Assembly (NCBI GenBank): GCA_045595185.1
Contig: JAZNZX010000050.1
Coordinates: 1-41,046 of the forward strand
DNA length: 41,046 nt
Source: Fimenecus sp045595185
Lineage (GTDB): Bacteria; Bacillota; Clostridia; Oscillospirales; Acutalibacteraceae
Direction: 5' to 3'
Below the pieces are notes generated by a model. It worked only from the letters and a program-made list of their open reading frames with translations. It did not search any database and was not told the DNA's origin. Made by a program: the position numbers and the translations under genes. Below are positions 15,971 to 23,167 of the stretch, piece by piece; positions within the stretch are counted from its first letter, which is position 1; each line of letters opens with the position of its first letter.

Positions 15971-16891
15971 ATGTCAAAATCCCTTTTGCTTATAATCAAT
16001 CCCATAGCCGGTAAAAAACACGGAATAGATTATCAGCCTAAAATCGTTGAAAAATTCAAGGATGCTGATTATGAAGTTTCTGTTCGTTATACTGAAAAAG
16101 AAAAAAACGCATATTATGTAACCAAGGAGCACGGTAAAGGACACGACATAATCGTTTGTTGTGGCGGTGACGGTACACTCAAAGAGACAATCTGTGGTGT
16201 AATTGAACTGAATTTGCCTGTGGAAATCGGTTATATTCCTTGCGGTACTACAAATGACTTTGCTCATTCACTGAATATTCCTACTGATGTTGATGATGCG
16301 GTTGAAACCATTCTTGACGGCGATACAATGGCCATTGATATCGGTGATTTCAACGGTCAGGAACAGTTTATTTATGTTTCTTGCTTCGGTAATTTCTGTG
16401 ATGTTTCTTATAAAGCAAAGCAGTCCTTGAAAAACAAGGTGGGCAGAATGGCTTATTACTGGGAAACTGTAAAAGAAGTCCACAAAATCAAGGGATTTAA
16501 AGCAAAGGTTGAATGTGACGACGGTGAAGTGATAGAAGGTAAATTCTTCTATGGCGGTGTTTCAAATTCATATTCTGTGGCAGGTTTTCCTGTTCTTAAA
16601 AAGTCAGGTGTAGAATTTGATGACGGACTTCACGAGTTGGCAATGATTAGAATGCCAAAGAATCCTGCTCAGTTAGTTTCAATTCTCAATGCTATGTTTG
16701 TCACAAGAGATGTTATAAATAACGAATATCTTGTGGTGAAAAAAGGTAAGAATTTTAAGTTTTATTTTGAAAATGAGGTCAACTGGACTCTTGACGGTGA
16801 AAATGGCGGTAATCACAGCTTTGCCGAAATTAAAACTTATGAAAATGCAGTAAAAATCTTCTGCAAAAGAGCAATTGCTAAAAACGATTAA
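15971..16891 (+). CDS. Diacylglycerol/lipid kinase family protein (YegS/DgkB-like)
   Basis: A 306-residue lipid kinase of the DAGK-catalytic family. LLIINPIAGKK starts the protein. The nucleotide-binding GGDGT lies at 65-69 (CCGGDGTLKE), and PCGTTNDFAHSLNIP at about 90-104 is the second conserved loop. The C-terminal beta-sandwich ends with LDGENGGNHSFAEIKTYENA. Relatives phosphorylate diacylglycerol for phospholipid recycling, or act on undefined lipids. The ATG begins one base after the glyQS stop, so translation is likely coupled. A strong terminator follows. The exact lipid substrate is not resolved. Confidence 0.88.
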   Translation: MSKSLLLIINPIAGKKHGIDYQPKIVEKFKDADYEVSVRYTEKEKNAYYVTKEHGKGHDIIVCCGGDGTLKETICGVIELNLPVEIGYIPCGTTNDFAHSLNIPTDVDDAVETILDGDTMAIDIGDFNGQEQFIYVSCFGNFCDVSYKAKQSLKNKVGRMAYYWETVKEVHKIKGFKAKVECDDGEVIEGKFFYGGVSNSYSVAGFPVLKKSGVEFDDGLHELAMIRMPKNPAQLVSILNAMFVTRDVINNEYLVVKKGKNFKFYFENEVNWTLDGENGGNHSFAEIKTYENAVKIFCKRAIAKND

Positions 16892-16897
16892 ATAAAG

Positions 16898-16928
16898 TCT
16901 GCATTACATTTTTGTAGTGCAGATTTTT
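16898..16928 (+). terminator. Terminator after the lipid kinase gene
   Basis: TCTGCATTACA (16898-16908) pairs with TGTAGTGCAGA (16913-16923), one G-U, TTTT loop, then TTTTT. Confidence 0.9.
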
Positions 16929-16949
16929 AATTAAAAATCAGGTGATAAA

Positions 16950-18611
16950 ATGGGCGAAAGATTCAAAAAAGCAATAGGGATTGAGGGCACATTCAAGGAT
17001 ACTGTCGTGCCTATGATTAACTATTGCTATACAAATATATTCATCGGTGGTGCAGGATACATAATCAGTATGTATTTCAGTATTTTCCTTACAAAGGTTG
17101 TAGGGCTTGATATCCGATATGCAGGTTTTATTACAATGATTGCTGTTATTTGGGACGGTATAAATGACCCTATTATGGGTATTATTACCGACCGTACACG
17201 CTCAAAATACGGACGACATCGTGCATACATCAAATGGGGTATTCCGCTTGTAATTGTGTCATATATAATGTTGTGGAATTCATTTGGACTTGATGCCCAA
17301 AACCATCCGTATATTACAGTTGCATATTTCGTATTTGCATATGTGCTTTATAAAACTGCATATACGATGATTGCTGTACCTCATACAGCTATGCTTCCTG
17401 AACTTGCACCTGAATATAACAAGAGAACACAATATACATCAGTAAGCTATATTTTCAACTCTGTCGGTATGATTCCGTCATACATAATTTTACTTATAAT
17501 GCTTTCTTTGTTCGGATTCTTAGATGGTCTTACAAAGGATGCGAAAACACCGTTCTTTTTAACAGGTATTCTTCTTACTGTTATGTATAGTGTCGCTCTT
17601 TATGCCACATTCAAGCTCGTAAAAGAGCCAAGCTCATTGGATATGAAGCTTGAGCCCCTTGACTTAAAGGCTGCATTCAAGGAATATTTTGATGTGTTCA
17701 AAAGTCGTGCCTTCAGACAGTATTTCTCAATCAGCTTCTTCTGGGAAATGGCAAGAAGCTTCTATTCAACAACATATATTTATTATGTAACTTTCCTTGC
17801 AAATCAGTATAAATATTATCCGATTTTCAATACCTTTGCAGGTATCTTTGAGTCTTTGGCTTTCCCGCTTAACTATGCACTTACAATGAAGCACGGTAAG
17901 AAAAAATGCGGTACAATCGTAACACCTTTTATGATTTTAGGTCTTGCAATCGGACTCATTGTTCAGGCAAGTCAACCCGGTACATCAAAAGCGACATATA
18001 TGCTTGTACTTATGATTTTAGGCGTAATTTTCTATCCGTTCGGTATGAGTGGCATCGGCTTTGTATGTAACAATGTTTTCCCTGACCTGACTGATGTTGA
18101 TGAGCTTATTACAGGTCGTCGCAGAGAGGGTGTTGTTTCAACCTGTAACACAATGGTTAAGCAGGTGACAGGCGGTATCAATACATTTATTGTTACTCTT
18201 ATCCTTGGGGGCTTTGGTCTTGATACAAACAGTGAGGCAACTGAATTTGTCCAGCAGACTGACTCTGCAATTTTCGGTATCCGACTTTGTGTTGCCATAA
18301 TTCCTATGGTTTGTGCGTTCGTTTCATACCTTCTTCTTCGCAAGTTTGAAATGACAAAGGATGACCATACAATGATTCGTGCAGCTATTGCCACAAAGCA
18401 TAAGTACGGCAGCGTGACACTTTCTGCAGAAGAAAAACAGCGTTGCGAAATTCTTTCGGGTCAGAAGCTTGAAAATACCTGGCTTGGCAAAAACGAATAT
18501 AATGATGCTTATTATGAAGAGCATACACTCGATAAGAACGAAAACGGTGAATACATTATTCTTATAGAAAAAGAAGAAATGAGAAAGAAAATGATGGCAG
18601 AAGTCAAGTAA
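16950..18611 (+). CDS. GPH-family (MFS) symporter with a long C-terminal tail
   Basis: A 553-residue, 12-helix glycoside-pentoside-hexuronide:cation symporter. It shows IWDGINDPIMGIITDRTRSK in the first cytoplasmic loop and ITGRRREGVVSTCNTMVKQV in the second half, the counterparts of the loops in the symporter at 8879-10333. Its C-terminus is about 70 residues longer: a charged cytoplasmic tail after helix 12 (LLLRKFEMTKDDHTMIRAAI onward). AGGTGAT precedes the ATG by 5 bases. The substrate is unknown. Neighbours do not include a glycosidase, so its link to sugar use is from family only. Confidence 0.86.
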   Translation: MGERFKKAIGIEGTFKDTVVPMINYCYTNIFIGGAGYIISMYFSIFLTKVVGLDIRYAGFITMIAVIWDGINDPIMGIITDRTRSKYGRHRAYIKWGIPLVIVSYIMLWNSFGLDAQNHPYITVAYFVFAYVLYKTAYTMIAVPHTAMLPELAPEYNKRTQYTSVSYIFNSVGMIPSYIILLIMLSLFGFLDGLTKDAKTPFFLTGILLTVMYSVALYATFKLVKEPSSLDMKLEPLDLKAAFKEYFDVFKSRAFRQYFSISFFWEMARSFYSTTYIYYVTFLANQYKYYPIFNTFAGIFESLAFPLNYALTMKHGKKKCGTIVTPFMILGLAIGLIVQASQPGTSKATYMLVLMILGVIFYPFGMSGIGFVCNNVFPDLTDVDELITGRRREGVVSTCNTMVKQVTGGINTFIVTLILGGFGLDTNSEATEFVQQTDSAIFGIRLCVAIIPMVCAFVSYLLLRKFEMTKDDHTMIRAAIATKHKYGSVTLSAEEKQRCEILSGQKLENTWLGKNEYNDAYYEEHTLDKNENGEYIILIEKEEMRKKMMAEVK

Positions 18612-18620
18612 AATCACCCA

Positions 18621-18685
18621 CAGCACCATTTTTTGTTCGGGGCAGTATTTTTATACAGCACCACTCACTGCAAAATGGCACTGTG
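18621..18685 (+). other. Long imperfect inverted repeat downstream of the symporter
   Basis: CACAGCACCATTTTTTG (18621-18637) is nearly complementary to CAAAATGGCACTGTG (18671-18685). Between them lies a small GTAT/ATAC hairpin around a TTTT loop. It could terminate or process the symporter transcript before the 18732 gene, but there is no clean T-tract at its end. Confidence 0.35.
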
Positions 18686-18731
18686 AATGATTTCCGTTCA
18701 GCTTTAATTATAATTTTGAGGAGAAAAATAT

Positions 18732-19220
18732 ATGAGAAAAATTGATATTACTCAAACTGCACCAACAGTAAAAAGAAGTAAGCTTTTTGATGTTTTCTTT
18801 TATGCGGTTCAATGGACATGGTGCTTGCCTGTAAATATTGTGGGTCTTATTGCCTATCTGATTTGTACTAAAATCAAGGGCTACAAAACTCAGAAGTTCG
18901 GTTATGCAAATATCGTTTATATGCCTTGGAATCAAGGCGGACTTTCAATGGGCTTGTTCATTTTTATGAGAGAAGACCATCCTGATAAAGAATGGACATA
19001 TAACACAAGAATCCACGAATACGGCCATACTTGGCAGTGTCTTTTGTTGGGACCGCTGTATTATCCCGTTGTGGCAATTCCGTCAATGATTTGGTGCAAT
19101 TGCTTCAAAAAATACAGAGAAAAAAATAATGTTTCATATTATAAGCTCTACTGTGAAAGCTGGGCAAACAGCTGGGGCGAAAAATTTTCACAGATGAAAA
19201 GAGTGGAAAAGAATAAATAA
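18732..19220 (+). CDS. Small membrane protein with an HEYGH (HExxH) motif
   Basis: A 162-residue protein I cannot name. One hydrophobic segment (about 20-46) is followed by a conserved-looking IVYMPWNQGGLSMGLFIFM, then RIHEYGHTWQ with HEYGH at 95-99, another hydrophobic stretch (about 103-122) and a Cys/Trp-rich tail YCESWANSWGEKF. HExxH is the zinc-binding and catalytic motif of gluzincin metallopeptidases, in which a Glu further on (here perhaps Glu142 in CESWAN) is the third ligand. The short length makes a membrane-embedded or remnant peptidase-like domain possible; activity is not shown. GAGGAG at 18718-18723 supports the start. It lies between a symporter and the secreted dockerin gene. 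Confidence 0.65.
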   Translation: MRKIDITQTAPTVKRSKLFDVFFYAVQWTWCLPVNIVGLIAYLICTKIKGYKTQKFGYANIVYMPWNQGGLSMGLFIFMREDHPDKEWTYNTRIHEYGHTWQCLLLGPLYYPVVAIPSMIWCNCFKKYREKNNVSYYKLYCESWANSWGEKFSQMKRVEKNK

Positions 19221-19267
19221 TTGTCGATTTATATATGAAATGTGAACAATAACGGTTATATGTTTTA

Positions 19268-19295
19268 TTGACAAAACATAATAATTGTGTAATAA
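19268..19295 (+). promoter_or_regulatory. Promoter of the dockerin-DUF4474 gene
   Basis: Perfect TTGACA (19268-19273), 16 bp, TAATAA (19290-19295), about 43 bp before the ATG. The gene is therefore probably its own transcription unit. Confidence 0.6.
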
Positions 19296-19338
19296 TAAAG
19301 TGTATGCAATTTACAAATTTTAGAAAGAGGCGATATTG

Positions 19339-20307
19339 ATGAAAAGAATTTTCACAATCCTTTTAGCTTTAGTTATGTTAATTACTGCTATTCCTTTCGG
19401 CTCACTTGTAGCATCGGCTGAAGTTGATACTGAAGGCTTAGTTCTCGGTGACGGTAATGGTGATGGCAAGGTGTCAGCGATTGACGCTCGTATTGTGCTT
19501 CAGATAGTTGCCGGTTTAGTTACTCCGACTGAAGAACAGATGGTTACATTGGACTATAATAAGGATGCTGAGGTTACAGCTCTTGATGCTCGTAAAATTT
19601 TAAGAAGTGTTGCGGGTCTTCAGGATTATGCAACAACTACAAATGAAATCCTTGAAGTGTTCGGTTACAAGTATGACCCTGTACAGAATATTTATTATAC
19701 TGATGTTGAGGCATGGCAGCGTAATTTCGGATTTGCTGACCTCTATGATAATGCAGCAGTTTACACAACTATGTGGTACAAGACACTTAAAATTGACTTC
19801 GAATATGACGGTCTTCTTTGGAGACTTCAGTGGTGGAAGGGTCAGTACGGTGTACTTGAAGGTGCTGAATTAGGTGTTTATACAAAGAAACCTGAAAATG
19901 AGGACTTTGCATTCTACAAATGTGCTGATGACGACAATCTTCTTGAAATGCAGTTCGATTACTACCATTCAGTAGATGACTACAATAAGGGTAATCCTCT
20001 TTTCACAAGATACGAACAGCAGCATTGGTGGATTACAGGCTTTAAATTTGGTGTTTGTAACCCGACAAGCATCGTTGTAAAGGCAACAATTTATGTAAAA
20101 CCTGAAGAAACCGGAATGGCTGACGGTATCGAAAAGGGTCTTCAGAATCTTACAGATAACAAGGGCAACCAGACTGGCGAAGGCTTTGTTGAATACAAGC
20201 CATGGACAGAGGTTGAAGGCTACGACTATTTCGTAAGAGATAAGCTTGCTGACGGAACACACGTGTTCTATGTTATCTGGAAGGATGCAGGTTATACAAA
20301 CTATTAA
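19339..20307 (+). CDS. Secreted protein with N-terminal dockerin and DUF4474 domain
   Basis: A 322-residue exported protein. A Sec signal peptide (about 1-28, ending VASAE) is followed at once by two F-hand calcium-binding repeats, GDGNGDGKVSAIDARIVLQI and LDYNKDAEVTALDARKIL. Together they make a type I dockerin, the module that docks to cohesins in cellulosomes. The second repeat is weaker, with Lys-Asp-Ala-Glu in place of Gly-Asp-Gly. From about residue 105, FGYKYDPVQNIYYTDVEAWQ through WRLQWWKGQYGVLEGAELGVY matches the DUF4474 family as I remember it, which has no known activity. AAAGAGG precedes the ATG at 19339 (a TTG at 19336 is less likely). Its partner scaffold is not in this window. 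Confidence 0.8.
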   Translation: MKRIFTILLALVMLITAIPFGSLVASAEVDTEGLVLGDGNGDGKVSAIDARIVLQIVAGLVTPTEEQMVTLDYNKDAEVTALDARKILRSVAGLQDYATTTNEILEVFGYKYDPVQNIYYTDVEAWQRNFGFADLYDNAAVYTTMWYKTLKIDFEYDGLLWRLQWWKGQYGVLEGAELGVYTKKPENEDFAFYKCADDDNLLEMQFDYYHSVDDYNKGNPLFTRYEQQHWWITGFKFGVCNPTSIVVKATIYVKPEETGMADGIEKGLQNLTDNKGNQTGEGFVEYKPWTEVEGYDYFVRDKLADGTHVFYVIWKDAGYTNY

Positions 20308-20327
20308 AAATAAAAACGGTGAAGATG

Positions 20328-20357
20328 GCCGAGTGTTCGTAAGGACACTCGGCGGTT
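20328..20357 (+). terminator. Terminator of the dockerin gene
   Basis: GCCGAGTGTTC (20328-20338) pairs with GGACACTCGGC (20343-20353), one G-U, GTAA loop, then GGTTTTA. Confidence 0.8.
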
Positions 20358-20383
20358 TTATTGTTATTCGGACAGTTTTATGT

Positions 20384-20413
20384 AAAAAAATAAGGGAAGT
20401 GAAAACTTCCCTT
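20384..20413 (-). terminator. Terminator of the PRTase-like gene
   Basis: On the minus strand AAGGGAAGT and ACTTCCCTT (20413-20405 and 20400-20392) form a perfect 9-bp stem with a 4-base loop. Seven T bases follow on that strand (20390-20384). Confidence 0.85.
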
Positions 20414-20421
20414 GTAAAATA

Positions 20422-21066
20422 TTAAAGCTTTGAATAACCGTGACAGTTAATCAGTGCGTCAATCTTTTTGCCTTCCTTGCAAAGCGGACATTCATAAGAA
20501 GGACAGCTGAAATAATCCGTCAAGTCGTTAGGATTAAATGCTGAATTGATTTCGTAACCGTTACATTCTTTTGATGTTGCGAAAATTGATGCAATACCTG
20601 CAACCTCACCACCGTAATATTTAACAGCTTCAATAGCAGAACGAACTGTGTTACCTGATGCTACGGAAACTGCGATAATCAAAACGTGTTTGCCCTTAAT
20701 CATCGGAATGATATTGTCTCTGAATAAAAGCTGTGAGCTGTTTACCGTTTCAGGAGTAACAACATAAACAGTCTGATGGGCGTTGATGTTAACATAGTCG
20801 TTTTTTGTAAGCTCTTCTGCAACGCAAGTGCCTACAACCTCCATACCGTCAAGACAAAGAACAGTATCAACAAGACAGTTGCTGTATTTATGATTTTTAC
20901 ATAATTCCTGAGCGATAGCCTTTGCTTCAGAAAGACGGGATTTTTGTGCAGCAACATCGATATAGTAGTTGCTATGAGAACTGCTTGTTGCAAAGTGTCC
21001 TTTTGCAACTCGAAGAAGCAGATTATTGTTTTTTGTTCTTATTTTTGAAATATTTGTTGTTGGCAT
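20422..21066 (-). CDS. Phosphoribosyltransferase-like (orotate-PRTase-related) protein with altered PRPP loop
   Basis: A 214-residue cytosolic protein with the layout of type I phosphoribosyltransferases: SRLSEAKAIAQEL helix, CLVDTVLCLDGMEVVGTCVA, and a PRPP-loop-like VLIIAVSVASGNTVRSAIEA. Active enzymes have two acidic residues here (consensus VxxVDDVxTTGxT); this one has Ala-Val in their place. The turn Ser-Gly-Asn-Thr and the following GGEVAGIASIF still fit the fold. The C-terminus adds a Cys-rich tail, YFSCPSYECPLCKEGKKID, that could bind metal. It may therefore be a binding or regulatory protein rather than an enzyme. AAGGGGGA is the ribosome site. It is monocistronic between its own terminator and an AT-rich gap. 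Confidence 0.65.
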   Translation of the reverse strand: MPTTNISKIRTKNNNLLLRVAKGHFATSSSHSNYYIDVAAQKSRLSEAKAIAQELCKNHKYSNCLVDTVLCLDGMEVVGTCVAEELTKNDYVNINAHQTVYVVTPETVNSSQLLFRDNIIPMIKGKHVLIIAVSVASGNTVRSAIEAVKYYGGEVAGIASIFATSKECNGYEINSAFNPNDLTDYFSCPSYECPLCKEGKKIDALINCHGYSKL

Positions 21067-21490
21067 AAGAATCCCCCTTATTGTTTATTGTATTATTGTA
21101 CAACAAATCTTTTTAAATTACAATAAAAACTGTGAAAAAAGTAAAAAACAAAATACATAATAATTATATTGCCTATATATTCATATTGCACAAATTACAG
21201 TCATAATATATAACGTAACTAATAATATGGTAAAATATGTAAAAAAAATACTACAGGTTGTGTTGCTTTGAGCTTTTTGTACATTATGTTTAAAAATATT
21301 GTGAAAAAAATTTATCAAATGTGTTAAATTTTAGTTGTAATTTCGAAAATAATGTGTTATAATGCTATCAAATAAAGAAAATTTGTGAAATTGGGCATTC
21401 TTATTGATTGAAAAATTTGTTACTGCTTATCTTTTTTGATAAGTAAGACATAAATTCAATAGACAAGCATGTTTCAAGGAGGTGAAAGGC
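21067..21490 (+). other. AT-rich intergenic region with two promoter-like sites and a leader hairpin
   Basis: This is a 424-bp gap without a gene. It holds TTGCAC/17 bp/TATAAC (21186-21214) and a better TTGTAA/17 bp/TATAAT with an extended TG (21335-21363), both pointing to the small secreted peptide gene. Downstream is a small hairpin, CTTATC (21426-21431) with GATAAG (21438-21443), in a leader of about 120 nt. I recognise no riboswitch or RNA family in it. Confidence 0.5.
21335..21363 (+). promoter_or_regulatory. Extended -10 promoter of the small secreted peptide
   Basis: TTGTAA (21335-21340), 17 bp, TGTTATAAT with TATAAT at 21358-21363. The start would be near 21370, about 120 nt before the ATG. 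Confidence 0.65.
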
Positions 21491-21670
21491 ATGAAAAACA
21501 AGTTCACAAAATGGGCTATCGTTATGAGCGCAGTTCTTGTTCTCGTAAGTGCAATTCCAGTAGTAGGTGCAGCTTGTCTCTTCTGTGATGAAACAACAAC
21601 AGAACCAGTTACAGAGGAAGTTGTAGTTCCAGAGGAACCAGTTATCCCAAATACTGATGCAGCAGTTTAA
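21491..21670 (+). CDS. Small secreted peptide of unknown function
   Basis: A 59-residue product: a short basic N-terminus (MKNKFTKW), a hydrophobic signal or anchor segment to about residue 28 (VLVLVSAIPVVGAA), then CLFC and an acidic Thr/Val/Pro-rich tail (ETTTEPVTEEVVVPEEPVIP). Cleavage after VVGA would leave roughly 30 residues beginning near the two cysteines. The ribosome site AAGGAGGTG (21476-21484) is close to perfect, and with the strong terminator and promoter it indicates an abundant product. An alternative GTG start at 21482 overlaps that site and is unlikely. The tail resembles short disordered linkers more than any bacteriocin I know. Function unknown. Confidence 0.65.
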   Translation: MKNKFTKWAIVMSAVLVLVSAIPVVGAACLFCDETTTEPVTEEVVVPEEPVIPNTDAAV

Positions 21671-21690
21671 TTGATTAGTTCAAATAAATG

Positions 21691-21729
21691 AACCGATGAT
21701 ACGAAAGTACCATCGGTTTATTTTTTTAT
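21691..21729 (+). terminator. Terminator of the small secreted peptide gene
   Basis: AACCGATG (21691-21698) pairs with CATCGGTT (21711-21718). An inner TAC/GTA stem (one A/C mismatch apart) is closed by a GAAA tetraloop, and TATTTTTTTATT follows. Its T-rich end overlaps the space before the convergent gene at 21736. Confidence 0.92.
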
Positions 21730-21735
21730 TATTTT

Positions 21736-22230
21736 TTACATCTGGAAAATACCGTAGGTGAGTCCTGACATAATAAATCCTGCTATAAGTACACCTAAAG
21801 CGATAATCGGTAATGCACGCTTGAACCGAATATCAAGAAGTGCTGCCATTAAAGCACCTGTCCAACCACCTGTACCGGGTAAGGGGATAGCAACGAAAAT
21901 TAAAAGGCCCCAGGATTTATATCTCAGTATTTTATCCTTGTTTTTCGCTGTTTTGGCTTCAAGTCTTACAATGATTTTTTCAAAGAAACTGTAACGACGC
22001 AAAAAGTCAAATATTTTTCTTATGAATAATATAATGAACGGTATGGGTAACATATTTCCGAGATAACAAATGAGAAACGCCTTAATAAAAGGAATTTCCA
22101 TAAGTCTTGCTGCAATCATACCGCCACGACATTCAAGGACAGGCATAAGTGAAATGACGAAAGCTACAAGTTCTTCAGGGACCTTGTCTTGCAAGAAGGT
22201 CATTATTTCATTAACAATTGTTTCAACCAT
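21736..22230 (-). CDS. Small multi-drug export protein family (COG2426-like) membrane protein
   Basis: A 164-residue integral membrane protein with about 4-5 helices. The N-terminal amphipathic segment leads to SLMPVLECRGGMIAARLMEI, and later VAIPLPGTGGWTGALMAALL appears. The paired E-x-R-G-G and P-x-P-G-T-G-x-W-T-G motifs are what I recognise as the Sm_multidrug_ex family, whose fold is related to DedA-type proteins. The export name is historical and the substrate is unproven. I chose the ATG at 22230, with GGGGG a few bases upstream. It starts inside the last codons of the NUDIX gene (8-bp overlap), implying coupled translation. Confidence 0.82.
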   Translation of the reverse strand: MVETIVNEIMTFLQDKVPEELVAFVISLMPVLECRGGMIAARLMEIPFIKAFLICYLGNMLPIPFIILFIRKIFDFLRRYSFFEKIIVRLEAKTAKNKDKILRYKSWGLLIFVAIPLPGTGGWTGALMAALLDIRFKRALPIIALGVLIAGFIMSGLTYGIFQM

Positions 22231-22963
22231 TTGTAACCCCCACATTTATTAGGTACTCGTTGGCTTTGCGAAGCATTTGCTTGTCGTTTGGAAATTTAAG
22301 CGAATTCATAGCTTTATCAAATTTAAGCCAAAGGTATTCTTCAATTTCCTCTTTTTGAATGATAGTTGTTGTATCATCAGTTGTTGCTAAAAATATGACA
22401 ACCTGTTTTTCAATTCTGCCCTGAATGGAATATTCTGAACGGAAACGGAAATCAGGAAGAAAACGGATTCTGATTCCTGCTTCTTCAAATACTTCACGGT
22501 ATGCAGTTTCTTTTTCATTTTCACCGCGTTCAATGTGACCTTTCGGAAAACCCCAGTTGGCACTTCTCTTGTTTTTGATAAGAAGAAATCTTGTTTCACC
22601 GTTGATAATACGATAAACGATAGCGCCGCATGAGCTTTCATAAAGACAGCTTATGTCATAAGTACCTTGCTTTTCTGCAAATTCAACAGCATCCTCAATC
22701 TGATGAACGATATAGCGTTTGCTCTTTGGTGCAACGACTAAAACGATACCACCTAAATCTTTTCTTTTAATAACAGCTATGACGCGTCCTTCAAAAACAC
22801 GGACTCTATGTGTCACACCCATAATATATGCACCCTTGACAGGAGAAAGTGCATCGATTCCACTTTCAACATTACCGAAATTAAGCTCGTAAGAAATATT
22901 TTTTTCTTTGTCAAAAAAGTGCATAGGTTTGGTAACACGTACCCTTACATATTTACCTAACAT
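22223..22963 (-). CDS. NUDIX hydrolase with N-terminal pyrophosphatase-like domain
   Basis: A 246-residue two-domain protein. Residues 142-164 hold a perfect Nudix box (GHIERGENEKETAYREVFEEAGI fits GX5EX7REUXEEXGU), the Mg2+-dependent catalytic helix that cleaves nucleoside diphosphates linked to another moiety. The N-terminal about 95 residues (YVRVRVTKPM ... GAYIMGV ... EGRVIAVIKRKD ... LVVAPK) line up with small clostridial family I inorganic pyrophosphatases (compare the usual DAYILG and RVIAVIHR), but several catalytic acidic positions are lost. The first domain may therefore be structural or regulatory. The context is an overlapping downstream membrane gene. Substrate unknown; mRNA decapping or house-cleaning roles are possible by family only. 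Confidence 0.82.
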   Translation of the reverse strand: MLGKYVRVRVTKPMHFFDKEKNISYELNFGNVESGIDALSPVKGAYIMGVTHRVRVFEGRVIAVIKRKDLGGIVLVVAPKSKRYIVHQIEDAVEFAEKQGTYDISCLYESSCGAIVYRIINGETRFLLIKNKRSANWGFPKGHIERGENEKETAYREVFEEAGIRIRFLPDFRFRSEYSIQGRIEKQVVIFLATTDDTTTIIQKEEIEEYLWLKFDKAMNSLKFPNDKQMLRKANEYLINVGVTNG

Positions 22964-22984
22964 ATGACTCTACTCCCGAATACA

Positions 22985-23003
22985 GTTGATGAAAATCATC
23001 AAC
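22985..23003 (-). promoter_or_regulatory. Leader hairpin or operator before the NUDIX gene
   Basis: GTTGATGA (22985-22992) and TCATCAAC (22996-23003) are perfect 8-bp arms with an AAA spacer. It lies between the predicted transcript start (about 23016) and the ATG at 22963. Confidence 0.45.
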
Positions 23004-23022
23004 GGAACTAAAACTGTCTATC

Positions 23023-23051
23023 ATTATACAGATATTTTTGCAATCTTGCAA
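23023..23051 (-). promoter_or_regulatory. Promoter of the NUDIX/export-protein operon
   Basis: Minus strand TTGCAA (23051-23046), 17 bp, TATAAT (23028-23023). Confidence 0.65.
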
Positions 23052-23101
23052 GTATATCATAACTAAATATCGCAAAATCCTTTATTTTTTTTTGAAAAAT
23101 A

Positions 23102-23130
23102 TTGTGATTTTTCTTCTTTTGTAGTAGAAT
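23102..23130 (+). promoter_or_regulatory. Promoter of the LCP protein gene
   Basis: TTGTGA (23102-23107), 17 bp, TAGAAT (23125-23130), about 38 bp before the ATG. It is divergent from the NUDIX promoter, and the two are separated by about 50 bp. Confidence 0.6.
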
Positions 23131-23167
23131 ATAGAAAGATATTATCAAAAAATAAGGAGTGCCTAAA

